Shown piece after piece: positions 19,589 through 32,044 of a DNA stretch of 64,000 nt. The DNA lies in assembly GCA_035079385.1 (NCBI GenBank), contig JAVHKY010000008.1, forward strand, positions 2,712,001 to 2,776,000, in the 5' to 3' direction. Position numbers and translations under genes: made by a program. This DNA is from Aspidiotus rigidus. Its lineage: Eukaryota; Arthropoda; Insecta; Hemiptera; Diaspididae. The notes beneath the pieces are model-generated. The model saw nothing but the letters and a program-made list of their open reading frames with translations. It was not told the DNA's origin and made no database searches. Each line of letters starts with the position of its first letter. Within the stretch, counting starts at the first letter, position 1.

Positions 19589-21303
19589 ATTATATAAAGA
19601 GAAGTTGCAATTCCTATTTCACTTACGATCTTGGAATTTATCTCCATTGCTTTAGCTTGCCTAGGAGAAGGTTTATGCGTAATAAATTTGAAGTTACAAA
19701 ATCAGGCGAATGGCGCACAGTGGGATAATTCCTTCTTCTAGCGTGCCAAAAATAGGAAATATCGATGTTGCGATTAATACGACTGAACCTGATAGGGTGT
19801 TTGTAAACACATTGAAAAACTCAGATCGACGCAGCTCGTCATCAGACAAACAGCAAAACTGGTTTTGTAGGGCGGGGAAGTGATGATAATGATGAAACAG
19901 CTGTTTGGCAGGATTACTGTACCATACTGAACACATATGGTTTACTCATGTTCTAGTGGATGTATCGGAGAGATGTGAGTTTTTTTCGTCTATTGTGAAT
20001 ATATTTTTTACATTTTTATCGTTTGTTAACTTTTTCCTCGTTTCAAAGGTAAGTACCATGCAGAATTATTTATAGTATTAAATTATTGTGGTAGTATAAA
20101 ATATTGTTGGGATTTTAACTACTAGTAGCGGACAGTAGAGGTTGACGCATTTCTGCGATTTGTTCCTCAAGATGTCCTCTAAACGGAATATAAGGCATTT
20201 TTTCCAGTTTCGTCCAGCCTTCTGAAATACAAAAAATGAGCCTTATTTTACACATTTTCATACATTATGGAAGTACAGTATTCATCTTTCTCATTTCATC
20301 CGAATTTCTCGTTTGTGTAAACATTGAGAAAATCAGTCCCAATATCACTTTCATGATACTCCTACGTTTTCAAACAGGTAATTATTGTGAATTAAATCAT
20401 GCCCAGACGTAAATTATTTACTTGAAAAAAAAAAATAATAAATTATCGTTTCATTATGAGGATAAGATGAATTAATTTTCTTTTTTCTCTCTATTTTAGA
20501 TGTAGGTACACCAATCGGCAATTGTAAATGGAATGGAGGGGGAACAACCAGTTGGAAAAGGCTGCTTCAGAGAACAACGTGCAATTTTTATCAAATTACA
20601 TTCTTCAGGAATGCCCCACTAAAGAAGAGAAAGATTTAAACAGGAAAAACATACGCGTGAAACTGAAAGGTTTTTGCTCCACTTTGTATAACAAGTAGAG
20701 AAAACACCATTATCGAGACAAAACTTTCTTAACACAAGAAAGTTTGTGGTTGAATTTGCCATTTGTAAACCAGACTTGTCAGAATTTGATGACAAGGAAT
20801 AATAATTTCAAGATCTTGTTTCACTTATAACGTACTTTTTATAGTTGAATTTAAAATAAATTTGAGTGTTTTTTAGAAGGATGTATTAATGTGGAATTGA
20901 TGGTAAAGCCCTAAAATGACCTCTTTATACCACTGAGGGAAAATAAATCTGAATCCCAACTCTGATTTTGTGTTCTATGCACCAAAATTGAGCCTAAGAA
21001 TCAAACGCCGATAACAAGATGTGAGTATTTAGCTTAAATACCCCCTATCATGAGCTTAGTGGGGGGAAGGGGGGATCAAACCGAAAATCTGACCTCAAAA
21101 GAACCCCCAGTACGGAATTTCAGATCATCGTCACCAACCTTGATTTTTGGCACGCTAGAAGAAGATATTATCCCACTGTGTGGCGTGTAGTATATATCTT
21201 TGTGCTGGGGGGAGGGGGGAATGAATGGTTCAAGAGATGAAAAATCTGTATCATTCATTAATTTATTGATTGAAAATGCTAAGCAATCATTTTTGTTGAC
21301 TAT
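19589..21303 (+). repeat. Repeat Y, copy 1 (interrupted by the Transib element)
   Basis: Two parts, 19589-19715 and 21186-21303, together match the complement of 22312-22575. Shared words are ccattgctttagcttgc, gagaaggtttatgcgtaat, aaatcaggcgaatggcg, tgtagtatatatctttgtgc and atgctaagcaatcattttt. The Transib element splits it at tggcg. Its nature is unknown; no coding capacity is visible. Confidence 0.8.
19716..21180. mobile_element. Transib-type DNA transposon with RSS-like ends (non-autonomous, 1465 bp)
   Basis: Both ends read CACAGTG, then a 23-bp spacer (GGATAAT..., ...TCTAGCGTG), then CCAAAAATA (left, 19746-19754) or CCAAAAATC (right, complement of 21142-21150). The termini are inverted repeats of about 38 bp with two mismatches. 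TGGCG flanks the element on each side (19711-19715, 21181-21185), and the unoccupied copy of the target at about 22.4 kb has TGGCG once. Transib ends are known for a CACAATG-like heptamer, 23-bp spacer and AAAAAAATC-like nonamer with 5-bp GC-rich duplications. CACAGTG is the RAG recombination-signal heptamer. No long frame is present inside, so no transposase is visible and movement must have been in trans. Confidence 0.85.
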
Positions 21304-21680
21304 AATTTGTCTAAATACAACAATGGGCTTTCAATAACTTCTTTAGGGTGTAATGAAGTTCCAAACATATTTACAACTTTCAAAATTTTTGGACAATTGT
21401 ATCATTATATACAAAGTTATCTACCTCCTCCAACAATCCACAAATAATGACAAATTTTTCAGCATAAACCCAGACAGAAGAGTGCGCAAAGGATCTTCTA
21501 AAAAGACGGCATCCAACTATCAGAGAAGATATTAAGAATGAGATTGAAAGTGTAAAACAAAATAATTAAATTGAAAAATTGGAAATTAAATGAATTAGAT
21601 AAAGAATTGAACTGAAAGAATACTAATGATGAATAAATATCAAGAATTTTGAAAATAATTTGAAATTTTATAATATTTAG
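21304..21680. other. AT-rich spacer, no gene
   Basis: Sequence is very AT-rich with short frames only. It separates repeat Y copy 1 from a 45-bp array. Confidence 0.3.
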
Positions 21681-21689
21681 CGGGCTTAC

Positions 21690-21985
21690 GGCTTGTATAT
21701 GATAGGAGGGGGACTTGGAAAAAATTTTGACTCTCAAGCTATATGTGATGGGAGGGGGACTTGAAAAAATGTCGACTCTCGAGCTATATACGCTAGAGGG
21801 GAGGGGGACTTGGAAAAATTTCGACTATCGCGCTATATAATATGATAGGAGGGGGATTTGGAAAAAATTTTGACTCTCGAGCCATAACATATGATAGGAG
21901 AGGGACTTGGAAAAACGTCGACTCTCGAGGTATATAATTATGATGGGAGGGGGACTTGGAAAAATTTCGACTATCTAGCTACAAG
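21690..21985 (-). repeat. 45-bp unit array (6 units)
   Basis: Six units reading gataggagggggacttggaaaaa / ttttgactctcgagctatat on the plus strand, which is the reverse orientation to the arrays at 1.5 and 17.6 kb. Spacing is 45-50 bp. No terminal hairpin is present on either side. Confidence 0.8.
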
Positions 21986-22311
21986 CCCTCTTCCCTTTGT
22001 TTGTCAACTGCTCTAGATTTGCTTTCTAGCGTTTCGGCATTCCAATTAGATTGCAATAAAGTCAGACATCCGTTACTTCGATATTGAATTTTTGAAATTG
22101 ACGTGAATTGGTTTTTTTTTCTTAGTCCTCACGTTAAATTTGAAATAATGAAAGACAACCACCACTTCTTCAGATAATGGCTAAGCAAAATCTTTATCGT
22201 AACCCTACACTATCCGTTTATTCATAGTATGGGTATTCAAAACTTCTTCATTTAAAGAGAACCATTTTCCAAAAATGATTGCCTAGCACATATTAATTTT
22301 CGATGAACGTC
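21986..22311. other. No recognisable gene
   Basis: Unique AT-rich sequence. Near 22270-22340, atgattgcctagcac and atgattgcttagcat form a short direct repeat at the border of repeat Y copy 2. Confidence 0.3.
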
Positions 22312-22575
22312 AACAAAAATGATTGCTTAGCATTTTCAATCAATAGCCTAAATTAATGAATGATACAGATTCTCTTGAACCCCCCCCCAAGCACAAAGAT
22401 ATATACTACACGCCATTCGCCTGATTTCGTAACTTCAAATTTATTACGCATAAACCTTCTCCCATGCAAGCTAAAGCAATGGAAACAAATTCCAAGTTTG
22501 TAGGTGTAATAGGAATAAAGTTAAATGGATTTGCAATTTTGCAACTCGCCTTTATATAATAGATGAGAGAGACTT
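22312..22575 (-). repeat. Repeat Y, copy 2 (uninterrupted target of the Transib insertion)
   Basis: Complement of 19589-19715 joined to 21186-21303. It reads, on the minus strand, gcgaaTGGCGtgtag without the 1465-bp insertion. This makes it a natural empty site for the Transib element and shows that TGGCG was duplicated on insertion. Confidence 0.85.
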
Positions 22576-22579
22576 GGAA

Positions 22580-23260
22580 AAATTTCAACTCTCAAGCTCT
22601 CATATATATAGCTGGAGAATTGAGAAAAATTTAAACTCTCAAACTATATTACTAGACTTATAGTAGGTCTAGGCTTTCTTGAATTTTCAATACCAAACCC
22701 CATTTGATTCATAAAACAGGTTCCTTGTGTAACTTTGTTAAGGAAGCTGTCGTTTTTCTAAGTCCCCCTCCTGTAATGTATAGCTCGAGAGTCGAAATTT
22801 TTCCAAGTTTTTTGCTGGATGGTGGACAGCGCACGGCAAATTTCTCTAAAAGCCCCCCATAGAACAGGTTCCCTATTGAAATTTTGATCCTATTGAACTA
22901 TATATTACAATAGGAAGGGGTCGTCCTATTTTATACTAGTTTATAGTAGGTCTAGGGACCATAGCTTTGTACTAGGTCTAGGCTCGCTTGTATTCTCAAT
23001 ACCAAAACCAATTTGACTCATAGAACAGGTTACCTGCGTTCTTTGTTTAACTTCGTTAAGGAAGTTGTCATTATTTTCCAATTCCTCCTCCTATCATATA
23101 TATAGCTCAAGGGTCGGAATTTTTTCTAAGTCTCCCCCTCTCCGTGACGTCATCAACCTTGGGCTGCTCGCGCCCGCGCTCGCGGACGAAAATTTCCTGA
23201 AAGTACCCCCAACAAAAGAGAAAGCTGGTTCCCGTTAAAAAACCCATAGAACAGGTTCTC
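22580..23260. repeat. Hairpin modules, 45-bp units and GC-rich end module
   Basis: Inverted hairpin modules lie at about 22672-22757 and 22985-23070, a decayed element right end at about 22850-22880 (aacaggttccctattg), and two to three 45-bp units between them. A GC-rich end module is at 23139-23240 with TGACGTCA at about 23145 and a damaged hairpin (AGCTGG-TTC-CCGTT). Then aacaggttctctgTTAA at 23249 marks another element end. Confidence 0.7.
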
Positions 23261-23690
23261 TGTTAAAATTATGACTGACCAACTCCACTTACCCGTGCTC
23301 ATAACCGTGTGACGTCATTAGTTCGTGACGTAATCACATTCTTCTGTTTTGACACAAGCCTAGTATAGTCTAATAAGATTAGTGCAGCGTGTATAGGCGT
23401 ATGTTAGGCCTCAATCCTACATAGGTAGGTGAGGTTAGTATATTACCCTCGAGTGGAGCAATGCGTTTATAATGGTAATGTGCACATACCTTCCCCCCCT
23501 TCAATAATTGAGCTTGACCTAAGAATGCATTACATTAAGTATATCAACTGTATTACATTCTTCTTTGTCAGCGTGTTGAATGTAGGACCTCAAAGTACAG
23601 GAAATTGCAACGGTTCAGCAGCGTGCATCTTACAATTTATCAGTATACTTCCTCCATTTCAACTCTGCGCAGCGTTCTCCTTCCAAATCA
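23261..23690. other. Spacer, no gene
   Basis: CTAGTATA-type words around 23340-23400, otherwise unique. The plus-strand frame 23429-23704 lacks family features. Confidence 0.3.
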
Positions 23691-23699
23691 GCACCATAT

Positions 23700-25080
23700 C
23701 ATAGCTTGTTTGTGTGCAATCTGGGGGGGGGGGGAGTTGAATTTGTACCCGAGTGCGCCTCTTGCAGGATGACCTACCCTCTCCATTACCTGACTCGTCG
23801 CTTCTGCCTCATAGTCATCCGCATAGCGAGGGAAGGAAGGACCCTTTATAATATCATTCATCAGTTTGCACTTCACTTATACCTTCTCCTATTCTGGGTG
23901 GTGCATTTCTAATGTCTCTTTTTTGTTTCAACCATGTCCCAGAACGACTTTACTGTGTTCCTCATGTACCTATTGCTACCTCATTGTGCCAGTCTAACAC
24001 GATTGGCCTATTGTATATGAAAATTCAAGGCAATCACGTAAGATATGCTCTGGCTGTCCCGTTTGGATCGCCGCACGTGCCTTCGAAGTGTGTTACGCTT
24101 TTGTACTTCGGTAGATACACTCTAAAGCGACCATGTCTCGAGAAGGCCTGAGATGTCTTCCCACAGAGGGAATAAGCGTTTTTGTTCATAAGCCGCTGAA
24201 GAAATTATTCCTTATCTCCTGCCATTGCCGTAGAATTTCGTTTTTCAAAAGCTCCTTCAGTTCCGTTTCTTGTGGGCACTACTTAAAGTTGGCCCATTTT
24301 ATAGACCATTTTTTCTTATGTGCGGTTTTTATTGCAGCTGCTGCCATTTCCAGCACTATTGGCGGAGACGCCCAGCACAGGCAGCTGTATATGAAACGGT
24401 TCTGTGTAGCCCTCCCATGCATATTTTCATTCTCCTGTGGATATGGTCGACTTTGTGGGCCAAGTCTTTATTCATTAGTGCATGGCTGTAACATGTTGCT
24501 GTATACTTAAAGGTAGAGCACCCATATGTATTCTGACAAATGGCCAGAATTTTTGGTAGCAGCATCGCCGCTTGATCTATCAGATACATTATGTGTGCTG
24601 TCCACTTTAGCTGTCAGTCTACCATTACACCAAGGTACTTTATAGTCTGTCCAGAAGAGATTATTACATTATCAATTTTAATTGTAATAATCCGTGGAGT
24701 GGTGCAGATTCTTGTTCCAAACATCAAAATCTCCGTTTTAGTCTCTTCTTCCAGTGTTTCCTTATTATTTCCATGTGTAACCAGGACGGTATCGTCCGCA
24801 TACACAAAATCTACGGCTTTCTGTTAGTTGCACTAAAAATGAGTCAAAACTGACGTTCCAGAGAGTAGGGCCCAATACTGAGCCCTGCAGACGTCTGCAG
24901 CAAAGCTTCCTGTGAGTATTTCCATTCCCATTGTGTACATATTTCTCCAAACAGCTCTTGATCAGTTTGACTAGCTGGCTAGGAGTACCACCTCTAATTA
25001 GTTCATTTAGTGCATGGTATGGCCACGATACACGGTCAAAGGCACCAGCGATATCAAGCGAGGTCGTCCAGTGTAGCCTA
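23700..25080 (-). pseudogene. R1-clade-like non-LTR retrotransposon remnant (RT and C-terminal part)
   Basis: Minus-strand fragments in correct order but several frames. First is an RT motif resembling SLDIAGAFDRVSWPYHAL (about 25070-25015), then QGSVLGPTLWNVSFD (about 24885), the catalytic YADD (near 24803), and a thumb-like TIKYLGVMVD (24645-24614). A C-terminal region with FSRHGRFRVYLPK (near 24140-24100) resembles the GHGxFRxYLxRF block before the zinc knuckle of R1-type proteins. Frameshifts and stops interrupt it throughout. R1 clade is the best guess, and TRAS- or Jockey-type elements are alternatives. Confidence 0.7.
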
Positions 25081-25217
25081 GTATAATCTAGGACCTTGTA
25101 TGCTAAGCACAGTTTAAGCTCAGTATTGGCTAGTATTCCTATAAGATAACTCAGACATATGCTAGTCCTAGTTTTTATAGTCTAATTAACCCTAGTTTAA
25201 AGCTAGTATAGCCTAAT
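25081..25217. repeat. CTAGTATA low-complexity tract
   Basis: Imperfect tandem tagcctagtataatctagg words, as seen beside other copies of the 45-bp family. Function unknown. Confidence 0.5.
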
Positions 25218-25515
25218 AAGTTACTGCATGCCAAGACTGGGAAACTCGAACTCGGAAGATTTCTGGATTGCGTCGAGGTCCGTCAACGGGGTAGGGAGCT
25301 CGGCCTCGCGGATTTCCAATAGTGGGGTGGGCTGCCGGTGAAGACATTTAAAATGTCGTCTCATGGGCAAAAATTCTCTCTGCGGGTGGATGCGAATACC
25401 CCGCAATGAAATCGAAAGCCTTGGATTTTGTTTGTAATGTGGTCCGCGAATGTAAGTTGTAAGATAACGACGTTGCAGGCACTGAAGTTTTCGATTCCCG
25501 TCAGATTTCACTTTT
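25218..25515 (-). pseudogene. Jockey-type non-LTR retrotransposon C-terminal remnant
   Basis: A 96-codon minus-strand frame with KLQCLQRRYLTTYIRGPHY, similar to the LQxxQNxxLRxIxGAPWY block found after the RT domain of Jockey-group elements, then REFLPMRRHFKCLHRQPTPLL. The frame ends where a TTAA-type element end begins (25513). It is too short for more than group assignment. Confidence 0.6.
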
Positions 25516-25745
25516 TAACAGGAAACCTGTTTTATGGGGGGTGTTTCTTGGAAAAAATGTACCTCGTCCGTCAACCCTACGGTCGCACCATATACCTATA
25601 GCTTGGAAGTCGAAATTTTTGCAAGTCTCCTTCCTATCATATACAGCTCCAAAGTCAAAGCCTGTGACGTCACAATCTACATTTTTCAGATCCCACGTGC
25701 CCCATAAAACAGGTTCCCTACCACCACTCGTTTAACTCCATTAAA
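25515..25745. mobile_element. Short diverged TTAA/hairpin element
   Basis: Left end TTAACAGGAAACCTGTTTTATGGG at 25513-25536 is split here as TTAA + CAGGAAACCTGTTTTATGGG. The right end near 25693-25722 reads gtgccccataaaacaggttccct. Between are two diverged 45-bp units and a TGACGTCA at about 25665. The right end lacks TTAA. It is related to the diverged module at about 39850-39950 (acgtg.gatct words). Confidence 0.6.
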
Positions 25746-26892
25746 CAACCTGTGAGTTTTTTTACGGCCTGAGAGGTGCATTGTCCGTTCTTCCGGATGA
25801 GCAGTGAGCTTTGGAAACTTGCACGTGTTGGATCCGACCCTTGGAAGTGTTGACGGTGACGAATCAAGCCTCGTAAAATAGCGGACGAGTCGGAATTCTA
25901 GGAAAGAGGATCTTTGTCTTCTAGCTTTTGATTCCAACGACTCATTGGGTCAAGTCATTGTTTACCAAGCCAATGAGTGACGCAGAAATATTGTACGCGG
26001 TCGGTCATTCCGGGAACTCGGTATCGAATTCGTTTGTCAGTTTGATATTATTAATTAGCGAAGCGTCGAATCGTTATTAAAAGTGTTTTTTCGATCCGAG
26101 TTGTACGTAACGTAATCAAGTCGATAAGTAATTTTCTAAGTGTGATCTCCCAAAAGGAGCCCTACCGTGACTGCAGTGGTGGGTAGGTCAGGTAGGTCCT
26201 CTCTAAGTGAAAATACCGAAAAATATTGTCATAACTCATAATGTCATAATATTCCATATTATTACTGTATGACCAAAAACACTTATTTTTGGATAATAAA
26301 AACTGTAGAGTGACCTGATAACTTATAGGAAATTTTACTACCCGAAAGTTGACTCATCAAATGTGTTCAATTTTCCTCATTATAATTGAACTTCTATCAG
26401 TATTCTCGGTCTATCCGTCACTTTTTTGTAAATAGTTCAAGTTGACTAAAGTACGGAAGCTTCATCAGTACCTAATATATTATTTTTGAATTAGCGATCA
26501 TAAAATTAAAAATACAAACAAATCATTATACGCAGATGAAAACTTTACTACCAACTATCAGACTCGGACAAGCTCATATAAAAAGTATACGTCAACCGAT
26601 AATAATTACAAATTCGAATTGTGAAAGAATATACAAGAAGATAAAATGAAATATATTCCTAATTACAAAGAGTAAATGAAATTTTACAAAACAAATACAA
26701 AATGAATAGAGGCACACAGTCATCAATGCAGGCTCCCCTTCGATGACTCACAATACCAACAATACGAGAATTTGAAAATTTTCTCCATCGGGCAACATTT
26801 CAAGCCACGAATGATAAATTGTTGTATTTCTAATCAAACTCCAGACCGCAAAAATGGACCGCAGTTTGACTCCAGTAAATAAGAGCGCGGAT
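25746..26892. other. 3' flank of SF3B3, no gene
   Basis: AT-rich sequence after the SF3B3 stop codon. The part nearest 26893 is expected to be the 3' untranslated region; I could not point to one polyadenylation signal with confidence. Confidence 0.35.
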
Positions 26893-29800
26893 TCAAAACG
26901 CATACTTCGTACGCATATCTTCCAGTTTTTTAGCCACTTCTGTTGGTGTACGATCAAAATCATCAGCTATACTCTTTTGTTTGGCCAACTCGATCGAATT
27001 AAACTGTTCGCATAGATCGCCATCGATTACGTTCTAAAAACAGAATTAATACAGTAATTTATGACCGATATCAATTATACAAATGTTGGAGAATGATACA
27101 AACCTTGACTGGATAATAGTATGACCTGAACGATAAATGATCTCGCCCACAAATGGGAGGATTCTCAGCACGCATATGCATTTCCAAATTTTGGAAGAAA
27201 TCTTGATTTTCGTGCGAAGTAAAGGGTACAAATACACCTACTGTACCGCTTAGTGTCGTATAAACTAAAGATTCGCTACCTCCCGGTATCAAAGTTGCTT
27301 TTTGTAAGGACATGCAAATCTCTCCAATGTGGAAATTAGCGATAAAATCGGCTTTTTGAGAAGCTCCGTTCAATAAACCACGATCCCATAAAGATTTGTT
27401 ACCCGTAGGATCTTCGTCCACTTCATCCGATATCCAACCGGCGATTCGAATGATTGCGATGTTACCGAATTTATCAGCGCACGCGACTGTATTGTAGTCG
27501 AGCACGCACATCGTTGTGATCCATCGCGGCTGAGTATCGTCCGCAAAAATAATCAACTGATTTTCCGCTCGTTTATAACGGACCATGTAAATACTTTCTT
27601 GTACATCGCTCACATAGATACGCGTACCCAGGCACTCGATATTGACAATCAAATTAGGAATGTGTTTGTTTTCACATTTTCTCAGTAGCTTTTTCTTACC
27701 GATATCGTATAATCGCAATAACCGTCCTACACCAATTAGCACTCGACCTTGGAAGGCACAAATTGCGGTAGGAACGTCATCAACAGGGGTTTTGTGCACG
27801 AATTCTAAACTGGTACACGTCGGGTTCACTTTGTACGTGTATAAGAAGCCACCATTCACCTGACGCGGATTTAATTGCAGATCTTTAGCGACACCCAAAA
27901 TCAGAAACATACTGTCCGGATAAACGGTAAACTTCACCAAACCGATACTCATTACCGCTTCATTCTGCTCAAAACTAACTATTTTTTCAGTGCGTCCCTC
28001 GATCGGTTCTAAAATACGAACTATCGACGCCCACATACCGGGCCCAGCTTTAGGAGCTCCGAATAGATGTTCGGGCAAATCTTCGCTCAAAAAGGCCTCA
28101 GCCATTTCATTGGCCAATTCTTGTTCTTCCTCCCCTGCAGCCTCTTTCATCTCTTCGGCCATCTGGATACGTCTTTGTTTTTTCGTCTCCTCCGTGTACG
28201 CGTTATGCTCGGTTTCGACGACAATCATATGCTTTGTTTCCGGATGAACGACGAATTTCCTCGGTGTGTACTCGACCGGGAAGGAAATTTGATTAAATAC
28301 AGCTCCTAGTTTGTCCAGAGCCAATATACGAAGAGTGTTCGAAGAAATTGCGACAATACCTTCCGGACACTGCTCGGATGAAAAACCAGATGCATATTCC
28401 AAGCTTTCATAAGACAACGGCGTTAGATGAAATCGATTTTGATAATAGTAACTGAGCCACGTTCGACTAGACATAGCTAATACAGCTTCGCTACCTTGCA
28501 TATTGATTCTAAACAATTTCACCGGTTTCGAACCGAGATAACGTGTTCGCGTATCGCCGATACGACCGGCTACGTTATCAAGAACCGTTCGGAGTAGTAC
28601 ACCATTCTGTAAACCGATATTAAGGTACAACGAAGACGGGCCGGCATTTTCCTCGCTGAAATTATTACTCTGCGATTCTCCAGAACTGATACTAGCACTG
28701 CCTCCCATTTCAACTATACACAACGATTCGGCGGGAGCTGGTAAACTTTGTAGATCCAACTGAGATAGACAATCCTAAAAAAAAAAAGGTGACTTTGGTA
28801 ATTAATTTGTCAAATTTTCGAATACTCTTCATTCAAAGATACTGACCGACGGGTCCAGTGATATAACTCGCACTGTGTTATCATTCAAACCGACAGCTAG
28901 AAATCTTGACATTTGTTCGCCCGAAGGCGCATTGGCCAACGCCATACAAACGACATCAGATGGCATTTCTTTCCTTTCTTTGTATTCGTTCAATTGACCA
29001 GTCTAAAATATGCCGGGAAATGATAAATGTGTTTATGGCTTGGGAGTATTTCTAATACTTTCAATTCTTACCGGATCCATTTCGAAGTACACTAGTTCTC
29101 CACCCGATAATGCAATTACAACTTGTCTTTGATTAACGGCACATTTCAAAATCTTCTTTTTACCTGGTACCTTCCAATCATGCATACGTTTATCAGCACG
29201 AATGTGTCGCACTCCATCAGGATAGACCTACTCGATTACATCCTCATTAGCATTAATACAGTACGAGTGCATCTTTTTCGGCTCACAATCTACAAACCTG
29301 TACGACAGCATCATCGCCCAAAGCGGAACACGACAACGTAGGTGTCGTTCCTAGAAATCCGGAATCGGAAACTTCTTCAACTGTTTCACCAATCGACAAG
29401 ACCAATGTAGCGTTCAAGAAAGATACAATAATGTAAGCGTCGAACTCCTCTGTAAAATTTTATCAACGAATTCTTAAAAATTAAACTAGGAAAAAATCTA
29501 TTTCCAGAACTAAGATAGCTTTGAAAGCTTCGATTGCTACAGAGTATGCGAATTAGAGTAATACGTACCATCAATTCTTCTTTTTACAGTCCATACAGCA
29601 TTCGGGCTACCAGGTAATTCAGAGACAGCCATTTCTGAGACTTCTAAACCGTGTCTTAAAACTCTGATAGACGATCTGGGTCCTCGACCACAAGCCATGT
29701 ACAACTGCGGTGTATCTTCGCTAGCTGCAATAAGAAACAGATTTTTATCAATAAACCAACTTCAAATCGAAAAATAAGTTAAAAAATACAGCAATCTATT

Positions 29801-31417
29801 GCGCGAGTTTCAGACCAACATCTTGAAAAACAAATCTTCATTCACTTTATTACGTACCGAGATCAGCAACTTGACAGCTAATAATAGGAGATAAAGATTC
29901 CATCTCATCCACCAGAACTAAATTACGTAATTGACGGGGTGCGAAAAAGAACGTGTCACCTTCTTCTAAAGGCATGGCCGAACTGAATTCAGGTTCATCA
30001 TCGTCATCTCCAAGATGAGCGATTTGATACAAATAACTAAAGAATAGATATTTCTGATGATTCTCGAAAACCACAATTATAACGAAATATCGTCTGTTTT
30101 CAAATACTAACTGATTTCCAAATTCTGAGGCCACAAATAAGAAACCCGTCTTCAATACGCACAAAGAAGACGCGACCGGAACAGTGTCGAAGTATTTTAA
30201 TTTGATTTCAGTTACCATTTCTTCATCAGTTTCCAGCGTAACCTTAAAAATATCGCCTTGCTCGGTTTGTAGAAGGAAAAAGAACATGGATTTTGTCTTG
30301 TGGGTAGCCGAGCATACGAAAATCATACCTCGATCTGGATCATCTAAATCGTTCTATAATCAACGGATTATTTAATAAGGAACAAAATAAGATAACGTTA
30401 CAATAATTGTCGGTAAGATTTTCGCCAACCGTATATCAAACAAATATTACTCACTCGTCTTCGAGGAATGGGACATCGTATATCGTGTTGATCCCCCAAA
30501 TTTTTGTACGTCAGATAATTTTCCGAGCAAATGAGAACTCCGCTCGGACCGTCTTTATCACCTGGTACTGCTACTAAAAAATTGGCATGTTCCTCTAAAG
30601 GTTCACTGTATTTCCGAACTACGTGATTCAGACCCAAATTCATTTCGTAAAATGTCAACGTTTGATGGGTTTTCAAAGCTGTTTCGCCGGTTGGATCGCC
30701 ATCCGCTTCCTCGTAATCAATTTCCAAACAGGCGAATAGAGGGTTTTCAAAACCGACATCAACCCCTACCATGTGGTAAACCAAAGTGCTACTCTTATGA
30801 GCTTCTAGGGGGGATGAAATTGTCAAGCGAGCTTCTGCGTCTCTGTTCAAAATATACACCAATTTTTGTTTTTCAATCGCTCCTGCAACATGAAAAAGTT
30901 CTCATCACAATGTTGACTCAGAAGATCTTCGTTAACAGAACAAATATCGAACCAATCATAACAGCACGTCCTTTCGGATCCACAGCGAGGTATTGTCCAG
31001 GCACAATTCTTCTACAACCACTCTTGCCAAAAGTTTCTTGATGAACTTTATCCAAGGTATTTTTCGAGGCATTATATTCCAAAATTACTATTCTTCCAGA
31101 ATCCGAACCGACAACAATGTAATCTAACGAAAAAATATTCTAAATAGAACTTCATCTTTCAAAAATTCTAAAGTAAGCAATTCGAGATTACCTTTACTGC
31201 CACCGGTTAATCTGAAAGATAGCATCGATCGTATAACACCGAAAGTTTCGACTGTCAGGAGCGAATGTACTTTACCGGTATTTGGATCGGGTCGTAGTAG
31301 TTCTAGTATTTTACCACGAGATACTAAAATTTCTTGTGTTTTTCCACCACTAAAATTACCGTGAACGGCTTGAACGATGCCGGTGGCTCGTTGTAGTGTT
31401 AGATGATACAAGAACAT
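26893..31417 (-). CDS. SF3B3: Splicing factor 3B subunit 3 (SF3b130/SAP130), complete
   Basis: Subunit of SF3b in the U2 snRNP, a nuclear complex that recognises the branch point. Coding exons on the minus strand: 31417-31192, 31123-30953, 30882-30455, 30353-30112, 30036-29858, 29724-29569, 29449-29298, 29227-29072, 29002-28847, 28774-27104, 27033-26893. The total is 3678 nt (1225 aa plus stop) with all phases consistent; the human protein is 1217 aa. Landmarks are the start [30 protein letters not shown], the acidic [20 protein letters not shown], the linker [20 protein letters not shown], and the end [12 protein letters not shown]. The family folds into three beta-propellers as in DDB1. The donor after exon 2 (G|gttcga) is weak. 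A 5' UTR intron (31508-31432) precedes the ATG. The protein is highly conserved and there is no sign of decay. Confidence 0.97.
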
Positions 31418-32044
31418 GGTTTTTCAGCTTCCTGAAATACGAAATTGCTCAATGAAATGATGACATTAAGAATCTCGATCTCCAAAACATTTTGAGAAGA
31501 TATCTTACCTTTCTTTTCCCTTAAAATATATACACACACACTTTGAGAGAAACTTGCTGAAATTGATTGCGGTTTGCTCAGATTTCGGAATTCGGATTCC
31601 GGTAGTGTTTTCGACCGATTTGGATTATCAACAAACATGAGGTGAAAACAAATTAATCGCGTTCACGAGCCGCTGGTGAACGAGCGTTCGCGAACGAGAC
31701 AACGAGTCAGTAGCATTGCGCGCGGCGCGCTAGTGATGCTCTAACGCCAAGGGCCAACGCTCTGGACCTTCAACATAACAATCTAGAGAAATAGTTCTTT
31801 TATGCGATATAACGAAAATATATTTCTCCAGATCGTAATCATGGATGTGCAGCCTCATAATTCGTTATCACATTCTAAATTGTTATGTTATCTGAATTGA
31901 AATGAAATTCGAGTTATGAAATTAATGTGAAGGCCCCGGTCAGGTCCCGGTATCCGCTTTCTGTTTGAGTATTTGAACTTTGCCCGTTTTGAATGAAAAA
32001 AATGTTGGAAAAGTTTTCTCTTTACTACCTGCGTAAAAAAGCTG
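31418..32044. promoter_or_regulatory. Shared 5' region of the divergent SF3B3 and RCCD1 genes
   Basis: The region between the two start codons is 627 bp. On the minus side a non-coding exon (about 31640-31509) has a GTAAGA donor and joins at 31431, 14 bases before the SF3B3 ATG. A CpG-rich block at 31660-31745 contains the palindrome GTTCGCGAAC (31686-31695) and gcgcgcggcgcgc. The arrangement suggests a bidirectional housekeeping promoter. Transcription starts were not determined. Confidence 0.6.
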
